DNA of 64,000 nt, taken from PALSA-505 sp036502085 (GTDB taxonomy: Bacteria; Actinomycetota; Actinomycetes; Streptosporangiales; Streptosporangiaceae). Location of the stretch: the NCBI GenBank assembly GCA_036502085.1, contig DASXZD010000023.1:1-64000 (forward strand), given 5' to 3'. A program made the translations under genes and the position numbers. Below, in pieces: positions 17,954 through 26,189 of the stretch. The first letter of the stretch is position 1, and every line of letters starts with the position of its first letter. A model generated the notes under the pieces. That model was not told the origin of the DNA, searched no databases, and saw only the letters and a list, made by a program, of their open reading frames with translations.

Positions 17954-19614
17954 ACGCCCGTGGTCGACCGCGGGTAGGCGATCTGCGGATCGGTGATGAC
18001 GTTGACCAGGTACGGCGCGTCGGCCTGGAACGCGCGCCGCAGCGCCGGGCCGATCTGCGCCGGATCGGTGACCAGCTCGCCCGCGCCGCCGAGCGCGCGG
18101 ACCACCTCGTCGTAGCGGCACTGCGGCTGCAGCTCGGCGGCGACATCATAGCCGTAGAGCGCCTGCATCGGGTGCTTCTCCAGGCCCCAGATGCCGTTGT
18201 TGCCGCAGACCATCACGACCGGCAGCCGGTGCCGCACCAGCGTGTCGGCATCCATCAGCGAGAATCCCGCCGCGCCGTCCCCCAGCAGCAGCACCACTTG
18301 AGCGGACGGCCGGGCGATCCTGGCCGCGATGGCATACCCGAGCCCGGTGCCCAGGCAACCGTAAGGACCGGGGTCCAGCCATCCGCCCGGCTGCCGCGGC
18401 TCGACGTACTTGCCCGCGTACGAGACGAAGTCGCCGCCGTCGCCGATCACCACTGCGTCGTCATCAAGCACGTTGAGCAGCTCGCCGTAGATCCGCATCG
18501 GGTGGATGGGGCTGGCGTCACTGGCGAGCAGCTCCCGGTCGGACCGCACGGCGGCCTGGGCCGCGGCCTGCAGCCGGGCCAGCCAGTCCTGGTCGTCACG
18601 CGTCGCGGGAGTGGCCGCGAGCTGGCTGAAGAACGAGCCGAGATCACCGGCCGCGGAGGCCGCCACCGGACAGTGCCCGGCGATCTGGTCCGGCGCGTCC
18701 ATCACGTGAACCACGTCTGCCCGCGGCCTCCCGTCCTGGCCGCCGAACTCGCCGTACCCGAGCCGGAAGTCCAGCGGCGCCCCGGCCACCAGGACCAGGT
18801 CCGCCTCGCGCAACGCGATGGACCGGGCGCGGGTGACCAGCAGCTCGTGGCCGGCCGGCAGGATGCCCCGGCCCTGACCGTTCGCGATGACCGGCAGCCT
18901 GAGCTCCTCGGCGGCGAGCCGGGCCGCGGTCTCCGCGCCGCCCAGCCAGACATCGGACCCGAGGATGAGCACCGGGCGGTGCGCGGCGGCGAGCAGCCCG
19001 GCGATCAGGGCGATCGCCTCCGCGTCAACCGGGTCGGCCGGGTCGGCTGGCCCGTCGCTGCCCTGAGCCGGAGCAGTCTGGCCGTCCACTGGCCCGAACA
19101 GCGCCTCCAGCGAGATGTCGAGGAACACCGGGCCGCGATGCGCGGTCATGGCCAGCCGGAACGCCTCGTCAACCGCAGGCCCGATCCGCTTGGTGTCGTG
19201 CTCGGTCCAGGCCCGCTTGGTGACTGGCGTCAGCAGCAGCGGGTGATCTATCTCCTGCAGGCTGCCGGATCCCCAGCGGTAATCGGGGGCGCGGCCGGCC
19301 AGCACGACGACGGGGGAGCCGTTGAATTGCGCGGTCGTGACCGCGCTGATCCCGTTGGTCACCCCGGGCCCGGCGGTCAGCACGGCCAGGCCCGGCGTCC
19401 GGGTCAGCCGCGCCGTCGCCTCGGCGGCGAACACCGCGGTCTGCTCGTGCCGCACGTCCAGCAGGCGCATCGGCGGCTCTGCCTTCACCGCCCCGTCGTA
19501 CAGCGGGAACACATGACCGCCGGACAGCGTGAACATCGTGCTGACGCCATGACGGCGCGCTGCCGCCACCGCGAGAGCGCCGCCGTGCGCGGGCGCCAGG
19601 GGAGCCTCAGTCAT
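17950..19614 (-). CDS. Thiamine-diphosphate-dependent enzyme, acetolactate-synthase-like
   Basis: 554 residues from ATG at 19614. N-terminal ThDP pyrimidine-binding domain with the catalytic Glu in VRHEQTAVFAAEA; central domain; C-terminal pyrophosphate domain with the GDG..N motif (LLLGDGAAGFS ... CGNNGIWGLE). Family members include acetolactate synthase and oxalyl-CoA decarboxylase; the large-subunit IlvG-type paralog is the closest match I recognise. Substrate uncertain. The gene lies between bioB (105 bp upstream) and bsaP (4-bp overlap), so it may be co-transcribed with biotin genes although no ThDP step is known in biotin synthesis. Confidence 0.8.
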   Translation of the reverse strand: MTEAPLAPAHGGALAVAAARRHGVSTMFTLSGGHVFPLYDGAVKAEPPMRLLDVRHEQTAVFAAEATARLTRTPGLAVLTAGPGVTNGISAVTTAQFNGSPVVVLAGRAPDYRWGSGSLQEIDHPLLLTPVTKRAWTEHDTKRIGPAVDEAFRLAMTAHRGPVFLDISLEALFGPVDGQTAPAQGSDGPADPADPVDAEAIALIAGLLAAAHRPVLILGSDVWLGGAETAARLAAEELRLPVIANGQGRGILPAGHELLVTRARSIALREADLVLVAGAPLDFRLGYGEFGGQDGRPRADVVHVMDAPDQIAGHCPVAASAAGDLGSFFSQLAATPATRDDQDWLARLQAAAQAAVRSDRELLASDASPIHPMRIYGELLNVLDDDAVVIGDGGDFVSYAGKYVEPRQPGGWLDPGPYGCLGTGLGYAIAARIARPSAQVVLLLGDGAAGFSLMDADTLVRHRLPVVMVCGNNGIWGLEKHPMQALYGYDVAAELQPQCRYDEVVRALGGAGELVTDPAQIGPALRRAFQADAPYLVNVITDPQIAYPRSTTGV

Positions 19615-19719
19615 GCCGGCGACGTTACCAGCGAGTCACCAGATAACGGCAGGCACCGTCCCCTGGGTCTTCAGGCCGCCGTCCCTGGTGCACTACGGTA
19701 CGGGAAAACGCGCCGGACG

Positions 19720-20718
19720 CTACAGCGTCTGCGATAGCGCCTTGACCGGCATCCGCAGCCGGTCCAGCATGTCCAGGTCTTCGCGGGCCGCCCGGCCCAG
19801 CGTGGTCAGGTAGTTGCCGACGATGATCGCGTTGATCCCGCCGAGCATCCCCGCCTCGGTGCCCAGGTCGCCCAGGGTCAGCTCCCGGCCGCCCGCGTAG
19901 CGCAGCACGGTCCGCGGCAGCGCCAGCCGGAAGGCGCCGATCGTCCGCAGCGCGTCCGCCCCGGCCACCGGCGCGCGATCGGCCAGCGGCGTGCCCGGCC
20001 GCGGGTTCAGGAAGTTCAGCGGCACCTCGTGCGGCTCGAGCGCGGCCAGCTGGGCGGCCAGCTCGGCCCGCTGCGCCTGCGTCTCGCCCATGCCGATGAT
20101 CCCGCCGCAGCACAGCTCCATCCCCGCGTCACGTACCAGCTGGCAGGTGGCCTGCCGCTCATCCCAGGAGTGCGTGGTCACCACCCGGCCGAAGTGCGAT
20201 CGCGCGGTCTCCAGGTTGTGGTTGTAGCGGTGCACGCCCATCGCGGCTAGCGCGCCGGTCTGGTCCGGCGTGAGGATCCCCAGCGAGCAGGCGATGTTGA
20301 TGTCCACCGCGGCCTTGATCGCCGCGATCGCGTCGGCCACCTGGTCCATCAGCCCCTGATCGGGCCCGCGGACCGCCGCGACGATGCAGAACTCGGTCGC
20401 GCCGGTGGCCGCCGTCGCCCTGGCCGCCTCGACCAGCTCGTCCTTGTCCAGCCAGACGGCCCGGACCGGCGACTCGAACTTCCCCGACTGCGAGCAGAAG
20501 TGGCAGTCCTCCGGGCAGCCGCCGGTCTTGACCGAGACGATCCCCTCGACCTCCACCTCCGGGCCGCACCACCGCATCCGCACCTCGTGCGCCAGCGCGA
20601 GCAGGTCGCCGACCCGCGCGTCCGGCAGCCGCAGGCAGGCGAGCACCTGGCCCTCGTCCAGGCCGCGTCCCTCGCCGAGCACCTGGGCTCGCGCGACGTC
20701 GAGGATGTCATCGGTCAC
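19720..20718 (-). CDS. bioB: Biotin synthase
   Basis: 332 residues. Radical SAM enzyme that inserts sulfur into dethiobiotin. The 4Fe-4S cluster motif is CPEDCHFCSQ (CxxxCxxC), followed by the actinobacterial SGKFESPVRAVWLDKDELV; GGIIGMGET and FLNPRPGTPL are also typical. It begins 18 bp after bioD. The family variant with SGKFESPV is the one that works with BsaP, which fits the bsaP-like gene downstream. Confidence 0.96.
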   Translation of the reverse strand: MTDDILDVARAQVLGEGRGLDEGQVLACLRLPDARVGDLLALAHEVRMRWCGPEVEVEGIVSVKTGGCPEDCHFCSQSGKFESPVRAVWLDKDELVEAARATAATGATEFCIVAAVRGPDQGLMDQVADAIAAIKAAVDINIACSLGILTPDQTGALAAMGVHRYNHNLETARSHFGRVVTTHSWDERQATCQLVRDAGMELCCGGIIGMGETQAQRAELAAQLAALEPHEVPLNFLNPRPGTPLADRAPVAGADALRTIGAFRLALPRTVLRYAGGRELTLGDLGTEAGMLGGINAIIVGNYLTTLGRAAREDLDMLDRLRMPVKALSQTL

Positions 20719-20736
20719 GGGTGGCTGCCTCCGGGG

Positions 20737-21465
20737 TTATCGGCTGTGCGCCGCGGTGAACATTTCAGGATCAAACCTTCCTCCGAACGCTACAGCCAAC
20801 CCGGTCCGCGCAATGTCAGCGAAGAGCCCGGGGTTATCCTCGGCCGCCTGACCGGCGCCGGCCGGCAGCGCGCCGGCCAGCGGTCCGCCGGCGACGGCCG
20901 CCAGATCGGTCAGGTTGCTGCGCTCGGCCAGGCCGGGGTCGGCCGGCCAGCTGCCGATCACCAGGCCGGCCAGAGCGAGCCCGCGGGCGGCCAGCGCCTC
21001 CAGGGTCAGCGCCGTGTGGTTCAGCGTGCCGAGCCCGGCCCCGGTCACCACGAGCACCGGCGCGCCCAGCGCCGCGGCCAGGCCGGCGATCGTGCCGCCC
21101 GCCGGGTCGTACCGGACGAGCAGCCCGCCTGCCCCCTCGACCAGCACCAGATCCCTGGTCCGCGCGAGCTTGCCCACGTAGTCCGCGGCGGCCCGCAGAT
21201 CCAGCGGCGGCAGGCCGGCCGTCCGGGCGGCGGCCTCCGGCGACAGCGGATCGGGGAACCTGGCCAGCTCGTGCAGGTCGGTAACCCCGGCCAGCCGCCG
21301 CACCTCATCGGTGTCGCTGCCGCTGTGGCCGGCCGCCAGCCCGGTCTGGGCCGGCTTGACCACCGCGACGTCGGCGCCGCGGTCGCGGGCGAGCGCGGCC
21401 AGCGCGGCGGTCACGACCGTCTTGCCCACCCCGGTGCCGGTCCCGCTGACGATCAGCACGCTCAT
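20737..21465 (-). CDS. bioD: Dethiobiotin synthetase
   Basis: 242 residues from ATG at 21465, overlapping the GntR stop (ATGA). Converts 7,8-diaminopelargonate, CO2 and ATP to dethiobiotin. P-loop GTGTGVGKT at residues 8-16, then VVKPAQTG and VEGAGGLLVRYD, all conserved in BioD. Third gene of the bio operon. Confidence 0.95.
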   Translation of the reverse strand: MSVLIVSGTGTGVGKTVVTAALAALARDRGADVAVVKPAQTGLAAGHSGSDTDEVRRLAGVTDLHELARFPDPLSPEAAARTAGLPPLDLRAAADYVGKLARTRDLVLVEGAGGLLVRYDPAGGTIAGLAAALGAPVLVVTGAGLGTLNHTALTLEALAARGLALAGLVIGSWPADPGLAERSNLTDLAAVAGGPLAGALPAGAGQAAEDNPGLFADIARTGLAVAFGGRFDPEMFTAAHSR

Positions 21466-22250
21466 GCCGGCGGCGCCGATCCGCCGGGCCGCGGACGGCG
21501 CAGCCTGGTCACGAACTTGTACCGGTCGCCGCGGTACCAGGACTGCGCCCATTCGACCGGCTTGCCCTCGGAGTCGAAGGCGTGCCGGGACAGCAGCAGC
21601 AGCGGCAGCCCGACGTCCACTCCGAGCAGCCGGGCGTCCTGCGGACCGGCCAGCACGGTCTCGATCGTCTCCTCAGCCTCGGCCAGCTGCACCCCGTACG
21701 CCGTGGCCAGCGTCTCGTACAGCGAGGAGTGCCGGCCGAGCCGTTTGCGCAGCCCGGGGAACCGCCGGGCGGGCAGGTGCGAGGTGTCGATGGACATCGG
21801 CTCGCCGTCGGCCAGCCTGAGCCGGTGGATGCGCCAGGCCCGGCCGCCGGTCCTGACGTCGAGCAGGTCGGCCAGGTGCCGGTCGGCGGTGACGTAGCCG
21901 ATCTCCAGGATCGTGGTGCGCGGGTGCAGGCCGTGCGCGCGCATGCCCTCGGTGTAGCTCGCCAGCTCGAGCAGCTGGGCCACCTTGGGCTTGGCCACGA
22001 ACGTGCCGCGGCCCTGGATCCGCAGCAGGCGGCCCTCGATGACCAGCTCGGACAGCGCCTGGCGCACCGTGGTCCTGGACGTGCCGTACTGCCGGGCCAG
22101 CTCGCGCTCGGGCGGCACCGGAGCCCCCGGGCTCATCGCCTCGGTCAGCTCGAGCAGCCGCTGTTTCACCGCGTAGTACTTCGGCAGCGGCCTGCCGGGC
22201 TCCTCGAAGAGGAAGTCACCGGCCTGTCGCAGCAACGGGGAGACGGTCAC
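21462..22250 (-). CDS. GntR/HutC-family regulator inside the biotin operon
   Basis: 262 residues from GTG at 22250 (AAGGAG 6 nt upstream). N-terminal winged helix (PPERELARQYGTSRTTVRQALSELVIEGRLLRIQGRGTFVA) and a C-terminal UTRA ligand domain (SLYETLATAYGVQLAEAEETIE ... PLLLLSRHAFDSEGKPVEWAQSWYRGDRYKF). It overlaps bioF and bioD by 4 bp each, so it is made together with biotin enzymes and may sense biotin, a precursor or an acyl group. Known actinobacterial biotin regulators are TetR-type BioQ, so this would be a different solution. Confidence 0.88.
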   Translation of the reverse strand: MTVSPLLRQAGDFLFEEPGRPLPKYYAVKQRLLELTEAMSPGAPVPPERELARQYGTSRTTVRQALSELVIEGRLLRIQGRGTFVAKPKVAQLLELASYTEGMRAHGLHPRTTILEIGYVTADRHLADLLDVRTGGRAWRIHRLRLADGEPMSIDTSHLPARRFPGLRKRLGRHSSLYETLATAYGVQLAEAEETIETVLAGPQDARLLGVDVGLPLLLLSRHAFDSEGKPVEWAQSWYRGDRYKFVTRLRRPRPGGSAPPA

Positions 22251-23701
22251 GCCGGTCTCCTTCCCGCCGGCACCGGTACCGGGACATGATCCCGCACGGC
22301 GGACAGTGCCCATGAAACTGTCGCGAGGTCGCGTTCCGACAGGGTGGCACGGGTGGCCATCCGCAGGCAAGAACGCCCGGCCGGAACCGACGGCGGCCGG
22401 AAGCATCCGGCGCGCACCCCGTGCCGGGCGCAGATCCGCTGCGCGGCCAGGGCCGCGTCCGGCTCGCCCAGGATCACGCTGACCACGCCGGCCGCGGGCG
22501 ACGACGCGGCCAGCCCGAGGCGGGCGGCCTCGGCCGCGATCGCGCGCGCGCTCGCCCGCACGCGCGAGCCCAGCTCGGGGTCGGCCGCCAGCAGGCCGAG
22601 GGCGGCGAGGGCGGCCCCGGCGCACGGCGGGGCCAGCCCGGTGTCGAAGATGAACGACCGCCCGGTGTCGATCAGCGTCTGGATCACCTCGGCCGACCCG
22701 AGCACCGCGCCGCCCTGCGCGGCCAGCGACTTGGACAAGGTGAGCGTGCGCACCACGTCCGGCTGGCCGGCCAGCCCGGCGTCGGCCGCCGCCCCGCGGC
22801 CGCCGGGCCCGAGCACCCCGAGGGCGTGCGCCTCGTCGATCACCAGCAGGCCGCCGTGCTCCCTGGTCACCCGGTGCAGTGCCGCCAGCGGGGCCAGATC
22901 GCCGTCCACCGAGAACACTCCCTCGGTGACCACCAGCGCGGCCTGCTCCGTTCGTTCCGCCAGCGCCGCCGCGACCGCGCCCGCATCACCGTGCGGGGTC
23001 ACCACCACCCTGGCCCGCGCCAGCCGGCACGCGTCCACCAGCGACGCATGGTTAGCCGCATCCGACACCACGAGCACTCCTGCGCCCCGTCCGTCGCCGC
23101 CCGCCAGGGTGCCGCCCGCCAGGCCGTCGGCTCGCAGGATGTGAGCTGGCATGGGACCGGCGGACAGGCCGCCGCCCGGCAGGCCGTCGGTCCGCGGAGG
23201 GCCAGCCACCAGGCCGCCGCTCGCCAGGCCGCCGGCCGGGGGAGTGCCAGCCGTCAGGGTGCTGGCCGGGGGAGTGCCAGCCGTCAGGGTGCTGGCCGGG
23301 GGAGCTCCGGCCGACGGGCCGACGGCCTGCCGGGCGCCGGCAGCCAGGGCGCTGACCAGGGCCGTCACGGCGGCCAGGTTGGCCAGGTAGCCGGACGAGA
23401 ACACCAGGCCGGCCTCCGCCCCGCCGAAGTCCGCCAGTGCCCGCTCCAACTGCGCGTGCAACTCGGTGCTGCCGGTGACCAGGCGCGACCCGGTGGCGCC
23501 CGCGCCCCACCGGCGCACGGCGGCCGCGGCACCCTCGATGACCGCCGGATGCCGGGCCAGCCCGAGGTAGTCGTTGGACGCCAGGTCGATCACGCCGTCG
23601 CGGCCGGCCGTGCGCGGCCGCAGCACGCGCCGTAGCCCCGCCGCCTCCCGGGCGGCGGCCGCGGCGCGCAGCAACTGCAGCGGGTCCCGCACGTCACTCA
23701 T
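22247..23701 (-). CDS. bioF: 8-amino-7-oxononanoate synthase with repeat-rich insert
   Basis: 484 residues from ATG at 23701; BioF is normally near 390. PLP enzyme that condenses pimeloyl-thioester with alanine. Core motifs: DLASNDYLGLARHP, GSRLVTGST, VVSDAANHASLVD, VIDEAHALGVLGPGGRGA and the PLP lysine in TLSKSLAAQGG. Residues ~120-210 are an insert of Gly/Ala/Pro-rich repeats (ASTLTAGTPP and similar), partly a 30-bp tandem repeat, just after the YLANLAAVTALVS helix. The fold could tolerate it as a loop. First gene of the operon. Confidence 0.93.
   Translation of the reverse strand: MSDVRDPLQLLRAAAAAREAAGLRRVLRPRTAGRDGVIDLASNDYLGLARHPAVIEGAAAAVRRWGAGATGSRLVTGSTELHAQLERALADFGGAEAGLVFSSGYLANLAAVTALVSALAAGARQAVGPSAGAPPASTLTAGTPPASTLTAGTPPAGGLASGGLVAGPPRTDGLPGGGLSAGPMPAHILRADGLAGGTLAGGDGRGAGVLVVSDAANHASLVDACRLARARVVVTPHGDAGAVAAALAERTEQAALVVTEGVFSVDGDLAPLAALHRVTREHGGLLVIDEAHALGVLGPGGRGAAADAGLAGQPDVVRTLTLSKSLAAQGGAVLGSAEVIQTLIDTGRSFIFDTGLAPPCAGAALAALGLLAADPELGSRVRASARAIAAEAARLGLAASSPAAGVVSVILGEPDAALAAQRICARHGVRAGCFRPPSVPAGRSCLRMATRATLSERDLATVSWALSAVRDHVPVPVPAGRRPA
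23234..23306. repeat. 30-bp tandem repeat inside bioF
   Basis: Two complete copies (23234-23263, 23264-23293) and a partial third beginning GGCCGGGGGAG. Frame is preserved and the unit encodes TPPASTLTAG. Flanking sequence holds weaker, diverged copies. Confidence 0.85.
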
Positions 23702-24040
23702 CCCCGCATCCTGCCAGGCCGCGACCATCGCGCCGCCAACAGGTCGCACCCTGCCCCGCTGTACTCGCCCCCGGCAGACTCCGCTGCCCTGCGCTGCGCT
23801 GCCCCGCCGGTCACGCAGGTTGCACGCTGTCCGCTTGGGCCCGGATCGCGGGAGTCTCCGCCACCCCGCGCCTCACCAGTCACACTGGCCCCAGCAGCCC
23901 CTGCGCTGCACCCGCCCCGCATGATGGGGAAGGATTTTGGTCGCTCCAGCGACCAAAATCCTTCCCGCTAAGGGGGAGGGAGTGCCAGAGCACGGGGCGC
24001 GCGCTGCGGGCTGATCAGGGGCGAGTGCGATGATGGCGGC
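23702..24040. other. Divergent intergenic region between bioF and pdtaS
   Basis: 339 bp with no convincing gene. It must contain promoters for bioF (minus) and pdtaS (plus). The main structure is a 40-bp near-perfect palindrome listed separately. Confidence 0.6.
23927..23966. repeat. 40-bp near-perfect palindrome upstream of pdtaS and bioF
   Basis: Arms of 19 bp (GGGAAGGATTTTGGTCGCT and its exact reverse complement) are separated by only CC. As DNA it is a large symmetric operator or cruciform-prone site; as RNA it is an extremely stable hairpin. No T-tract follows on either side, so a simple terminator is less likely. Confidence 0.85.
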
Positions 24041-25543
24041 GTGCCCACCCTTTCCGATCTGGCTGGCCGTTACACGGTGCTGACCGGGCCCGACGTGGAG
24101 TGGCTGCACGCGCTCGTGTCGGACTGGCAACTGCTGGCCGACCTGTCCTTTGCCGACCTGGTGCTGTGGGCCCCGACCAGAGACGGGCGCGGCTGGATGG
24201 CGGTGGCCCAGATGCGGCCCACCACCGGGCCGACCGCGGTGTACGACGACGTGGTGGGGCACCGGATCAGCACGGCGCAGCGTCCGCTGCTCGACGCCGC
24301 GATGAACGAGCGGCGGATCTGCCGCGAGGGCGACCCCGACTGGACCACCGGCGTGCCGGTCAGGGCGGAGACCATCCCGGTGACCCGCAACGGCGGCGTG
24401 ATCGCCGTCATCGAGCGCAACACGAACCTCAACTCCGCCCGTACCCCCAGCCGGCTGGAGCTGACCTACCTGCGCGGTGCCGACGACCTGGCCCGGATGG
24501 TGGCCGAGGGCACCTTTCCCTTCCCCGGCGAGGAGCCCATCCTGGTCCGGTCACCGCGGGTTGGCGACGGGCTGCTCCGGCTGGGCCGCGCGGGCCGGGT
24601 GACGTACGCGAGCCCGAACGCGCTGTCCGCCTACCGGCGGCTGGGCCTGACCGCGGACCTGGTGGGCGCGGAGCTCGGGCCGGTGACCGCGCGGCTGTGC
24701 GTGCCCGGCGAGCCGGTGGACGACTCGCTGATGGTGGTGGCCAGCGGCCGCATGCCCAGGGAGACCGAGGTGCAGGCGAACGGGGCGGTCGTTCAGCTGC
24801 GGGCCATACCGCTCGTGGTGGCCGGCTCGCGGACCGGAGCGCTGATCCTGATCAGGGACGTGACCGAGCTGCGCCGCCGCGAGCTCGAGCTGCTCTCCAA
24901 GGACGCGACGATCAAGGAGATCCATCACCGCGTGAAGAACAACCTGCAGACGGTGGCGGCGCTGCTCCGGCTGCAGGCCCGCAGGCTGCCGGTGCCGGAG
25001 GCGCGCGCCGCGCTGGACGAGGCGGTCCGCCGGGTGGGCTCGATCGCGGTCGTGCACGAGACGCTCTCGCTCACGCCCAGCGATGTGGTGGAGTTTGACG
25101 ACATCGCGGAGCGGGTGGTCTCGATGGCGGTCGAGGTGTCCGCGCCGGAGGCGGGCGTGGTTCCGCGGCTGTCGGGGACGTTCGGCGAGCTGCCGGCGTC
25201 CGTCGCGACCCCGCTGGCGATGATCCTCAACGAACTGCTGCAAAATGCCCTGCAGCACGGGCTCGGGAACGTCGCGGCGGCTCGGGCCTCGAACCCGGGC
25301 CGGACCGAGCCGGCCCTGGAGGTGACGGCGCGGCGGCATCCGGGCCGCCTGCGGGTCACCGTGGCCGACAGCGGTGCCGGGCTGCCGGAGGGGTTCAACC
25401 TGGAGACGGCCACCAGCCTGGGGCTGGAAATCGTGCGCACGCTGGTCGTCGCCGAACTCGGCGGCCGCCTGGAGATGACCGGCCGTCCGGCCGGCGGCAC
25501 TCTCGTGGTGGTGGATCTGCCCGTAGAGATGCCGTCGGCCTGA
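24041..25543 (+). CDS. pdtaS: PdtaS-type sensor histidine kinase
   Basis: 500 residues from GTG at 24041. Cytosolic by sequence (no membrane helix). N-terminal GAF-like domain (about 1-155), PAS-like domain (about 180-285), HisKA_2 dimerisation domain with phospho-acceptor His in IKEIHHRVKNNLQTV, then a HATPase domain (MILNELLQNALQHG, VADSGAGLPEGF). Matches M. tuberculosis PdtaS (Rv3220c), which phosphorylates the RNA-binding antiterminator PdtaR. PdtaR is not in this window. Convergent with whiB1, 27 bp apart, as in mycobacteria. Confidence 0.9.
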   Translation: MPTLSDLAGRYTVLTGPDVEWLHALVSDWQLLADLSFADLVLWAPTRDGRGWMAVAQMRPTTGPTAVYDDVVGHRISTAQRPLLDAAMNERRICREGDPDWTTGVPVRAETIPVTRNGGVIAVIERNTNLNSARTPSRLELTYLRGADDLARMVAEGTFPFPGEEPILVRSPRVGDGLLRLGRAGRVTYASPNALSAYRRLGLTADLVGAELGPVTARLCVPGEPVDDSLMVVASGRMPRETEVQANGAVVQLRAIPLVVAGSRTGALILIRDVTELRRRELELLSKDATIKEIHHRVKNNLQTVAALLRLQARRLPVPEARAALDEAVRRVGSIAVVHETLSLTPSDVVEFDDIAERVVSMAVEVSAPEAGVVPRLSGTFGELPASVATPLAMILNELLQNALQHGLGNVAAARASNPGRTEPALEVTARRHPGRLRVTVADSGAGLPEGFNLETATSLGLEIVRTLVVAELGGRLEMTGRPAGGTLVVVDLPVEMPSA

Positions 25544-25570
25544 TTCAGTTGTAGTTGAGCGGTTCCTCGG

Positions 25571-25825
25571 TCAGACGTGGGCGCGAGCCCTGATCCTGCT
25601 CGCCCGCCGCTTGAGTGCGCGTCGCTCGTCTTCGCTCATCCCGCCCCAGACGCCGGCGTCCTGGCCGCTCTCAATCGCCCACTGCAGGCACAGTTCCATG
25701 ACCGGGCAGCGCCGGCACACCTGTTTGGCCTCGTCGATCTGGAGGAGCGCAGGACCTGTGTTGCCTATGGGGAAGAACAGCTCGGGATCCACGTCACGGC
25801 AAGCGGCGTAGTAGCGCCAGTCCAT
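25571..25825 (-). CDS. whiB1: WhiB1/WblE-type iron-sulfur transcription factor
   Basis: 84 residues from ATG at 25825 (AGGAGAGG upstream). Four cluster cysteines at C9, C37, C40 and C46, then the GVWGG turn and a basic C-terminus (RRALKRRASRIR). Binds a [4Fe-4S] cluster and the primary sigma factor region 4; the mycobacterial orthologue is essential and NO-sensitive. Upstream DNA carries a CRP-like site and another inverted repeat. Confidence 0.94.
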   Translation of the reverse strand: MDWRYYAACRDVDPELFFPIGNTGPALLQIDEAKQVCRRCPVMELCLQWAIESGQDAGVWGGMSEDERRALKRRASRIRARAHV

Positions 25826-25881
25826 GGGTCCTCTCCTCTTCGTCGGCGGGCCATCCCTCGCACCCACCGTCTCGTCCGGCT

Positions 25882-25897
25882 TGTGAAGAATTTCACG
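25882..25897. promoter_or_regulatory. CRP/cAMP-receptor-like site upstream of whiB1
   Basis: TGTGA-AGAATT-TCACG, one base off the CRP consensus TGTGA-N6-TCACA. Centred about 64 bp upstream of the whiB1 start codon. Mycobacterial whiB1 is known to be CRP-controlled, which supports a functional site. Confidence 0.6.
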
Positions 25898-25911
25898 AGC
25901 TAAGTTATATC

Positions 25912-25932
25912 TCAGGACTTAAGATTTCCTGA
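25912..25932. promoter_or_regulatory. Inverted repeat upstream of whiB1
   Basis: TCAGGA (25912-25917) and TCCTGA (25927-25932) flank a CTTAAG palindrome. A possible second operator next to the CRP-like site; protein unknown. Confidence 0.35.
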
Positions 25933-26189
25933 CGTTTTACACAAAGATCACACCACGATGCACCTAGATCGTGGTGCTAGTGCCCCGGGACAATTCCGGT
26001 CGGACCGGAACAGCTCCGGCGCTCCCCCGGCCCCGTCGTGCCGGGGTGCGCGGCACATGCATCCTCTCGCGATGCATCGCTTCTACTCTGTCAAGCTTGG
26101 TGCAGCAGGCGCAAGAGATCTGGACGAGGTTCGACCGCCATTTGGATGTCAGATGCGTCACAGCTGGGTTACATGTCGTCGAATTGCGG

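Larger units (their letters stand above)
25826..26189. other. whiB1 upstream region, AT-richer, no gene called
   Basis: Region between the whiB1 start and the 3' end of the lipid-kinase gene. The part at 25880-25960 is AT-rich for this genome and carries two inverted repeats, listed separately. The rest (25960-26189) has no ORF I can support. Confidence 0.6.

Noticed and set aside
23873..24262. 129-codon minus-strand ORF across the 40-bp palindrome and the pdtaS start
   Set aside because: It is antisense to the well-supported pdtaS gene and has no recognisable domain.
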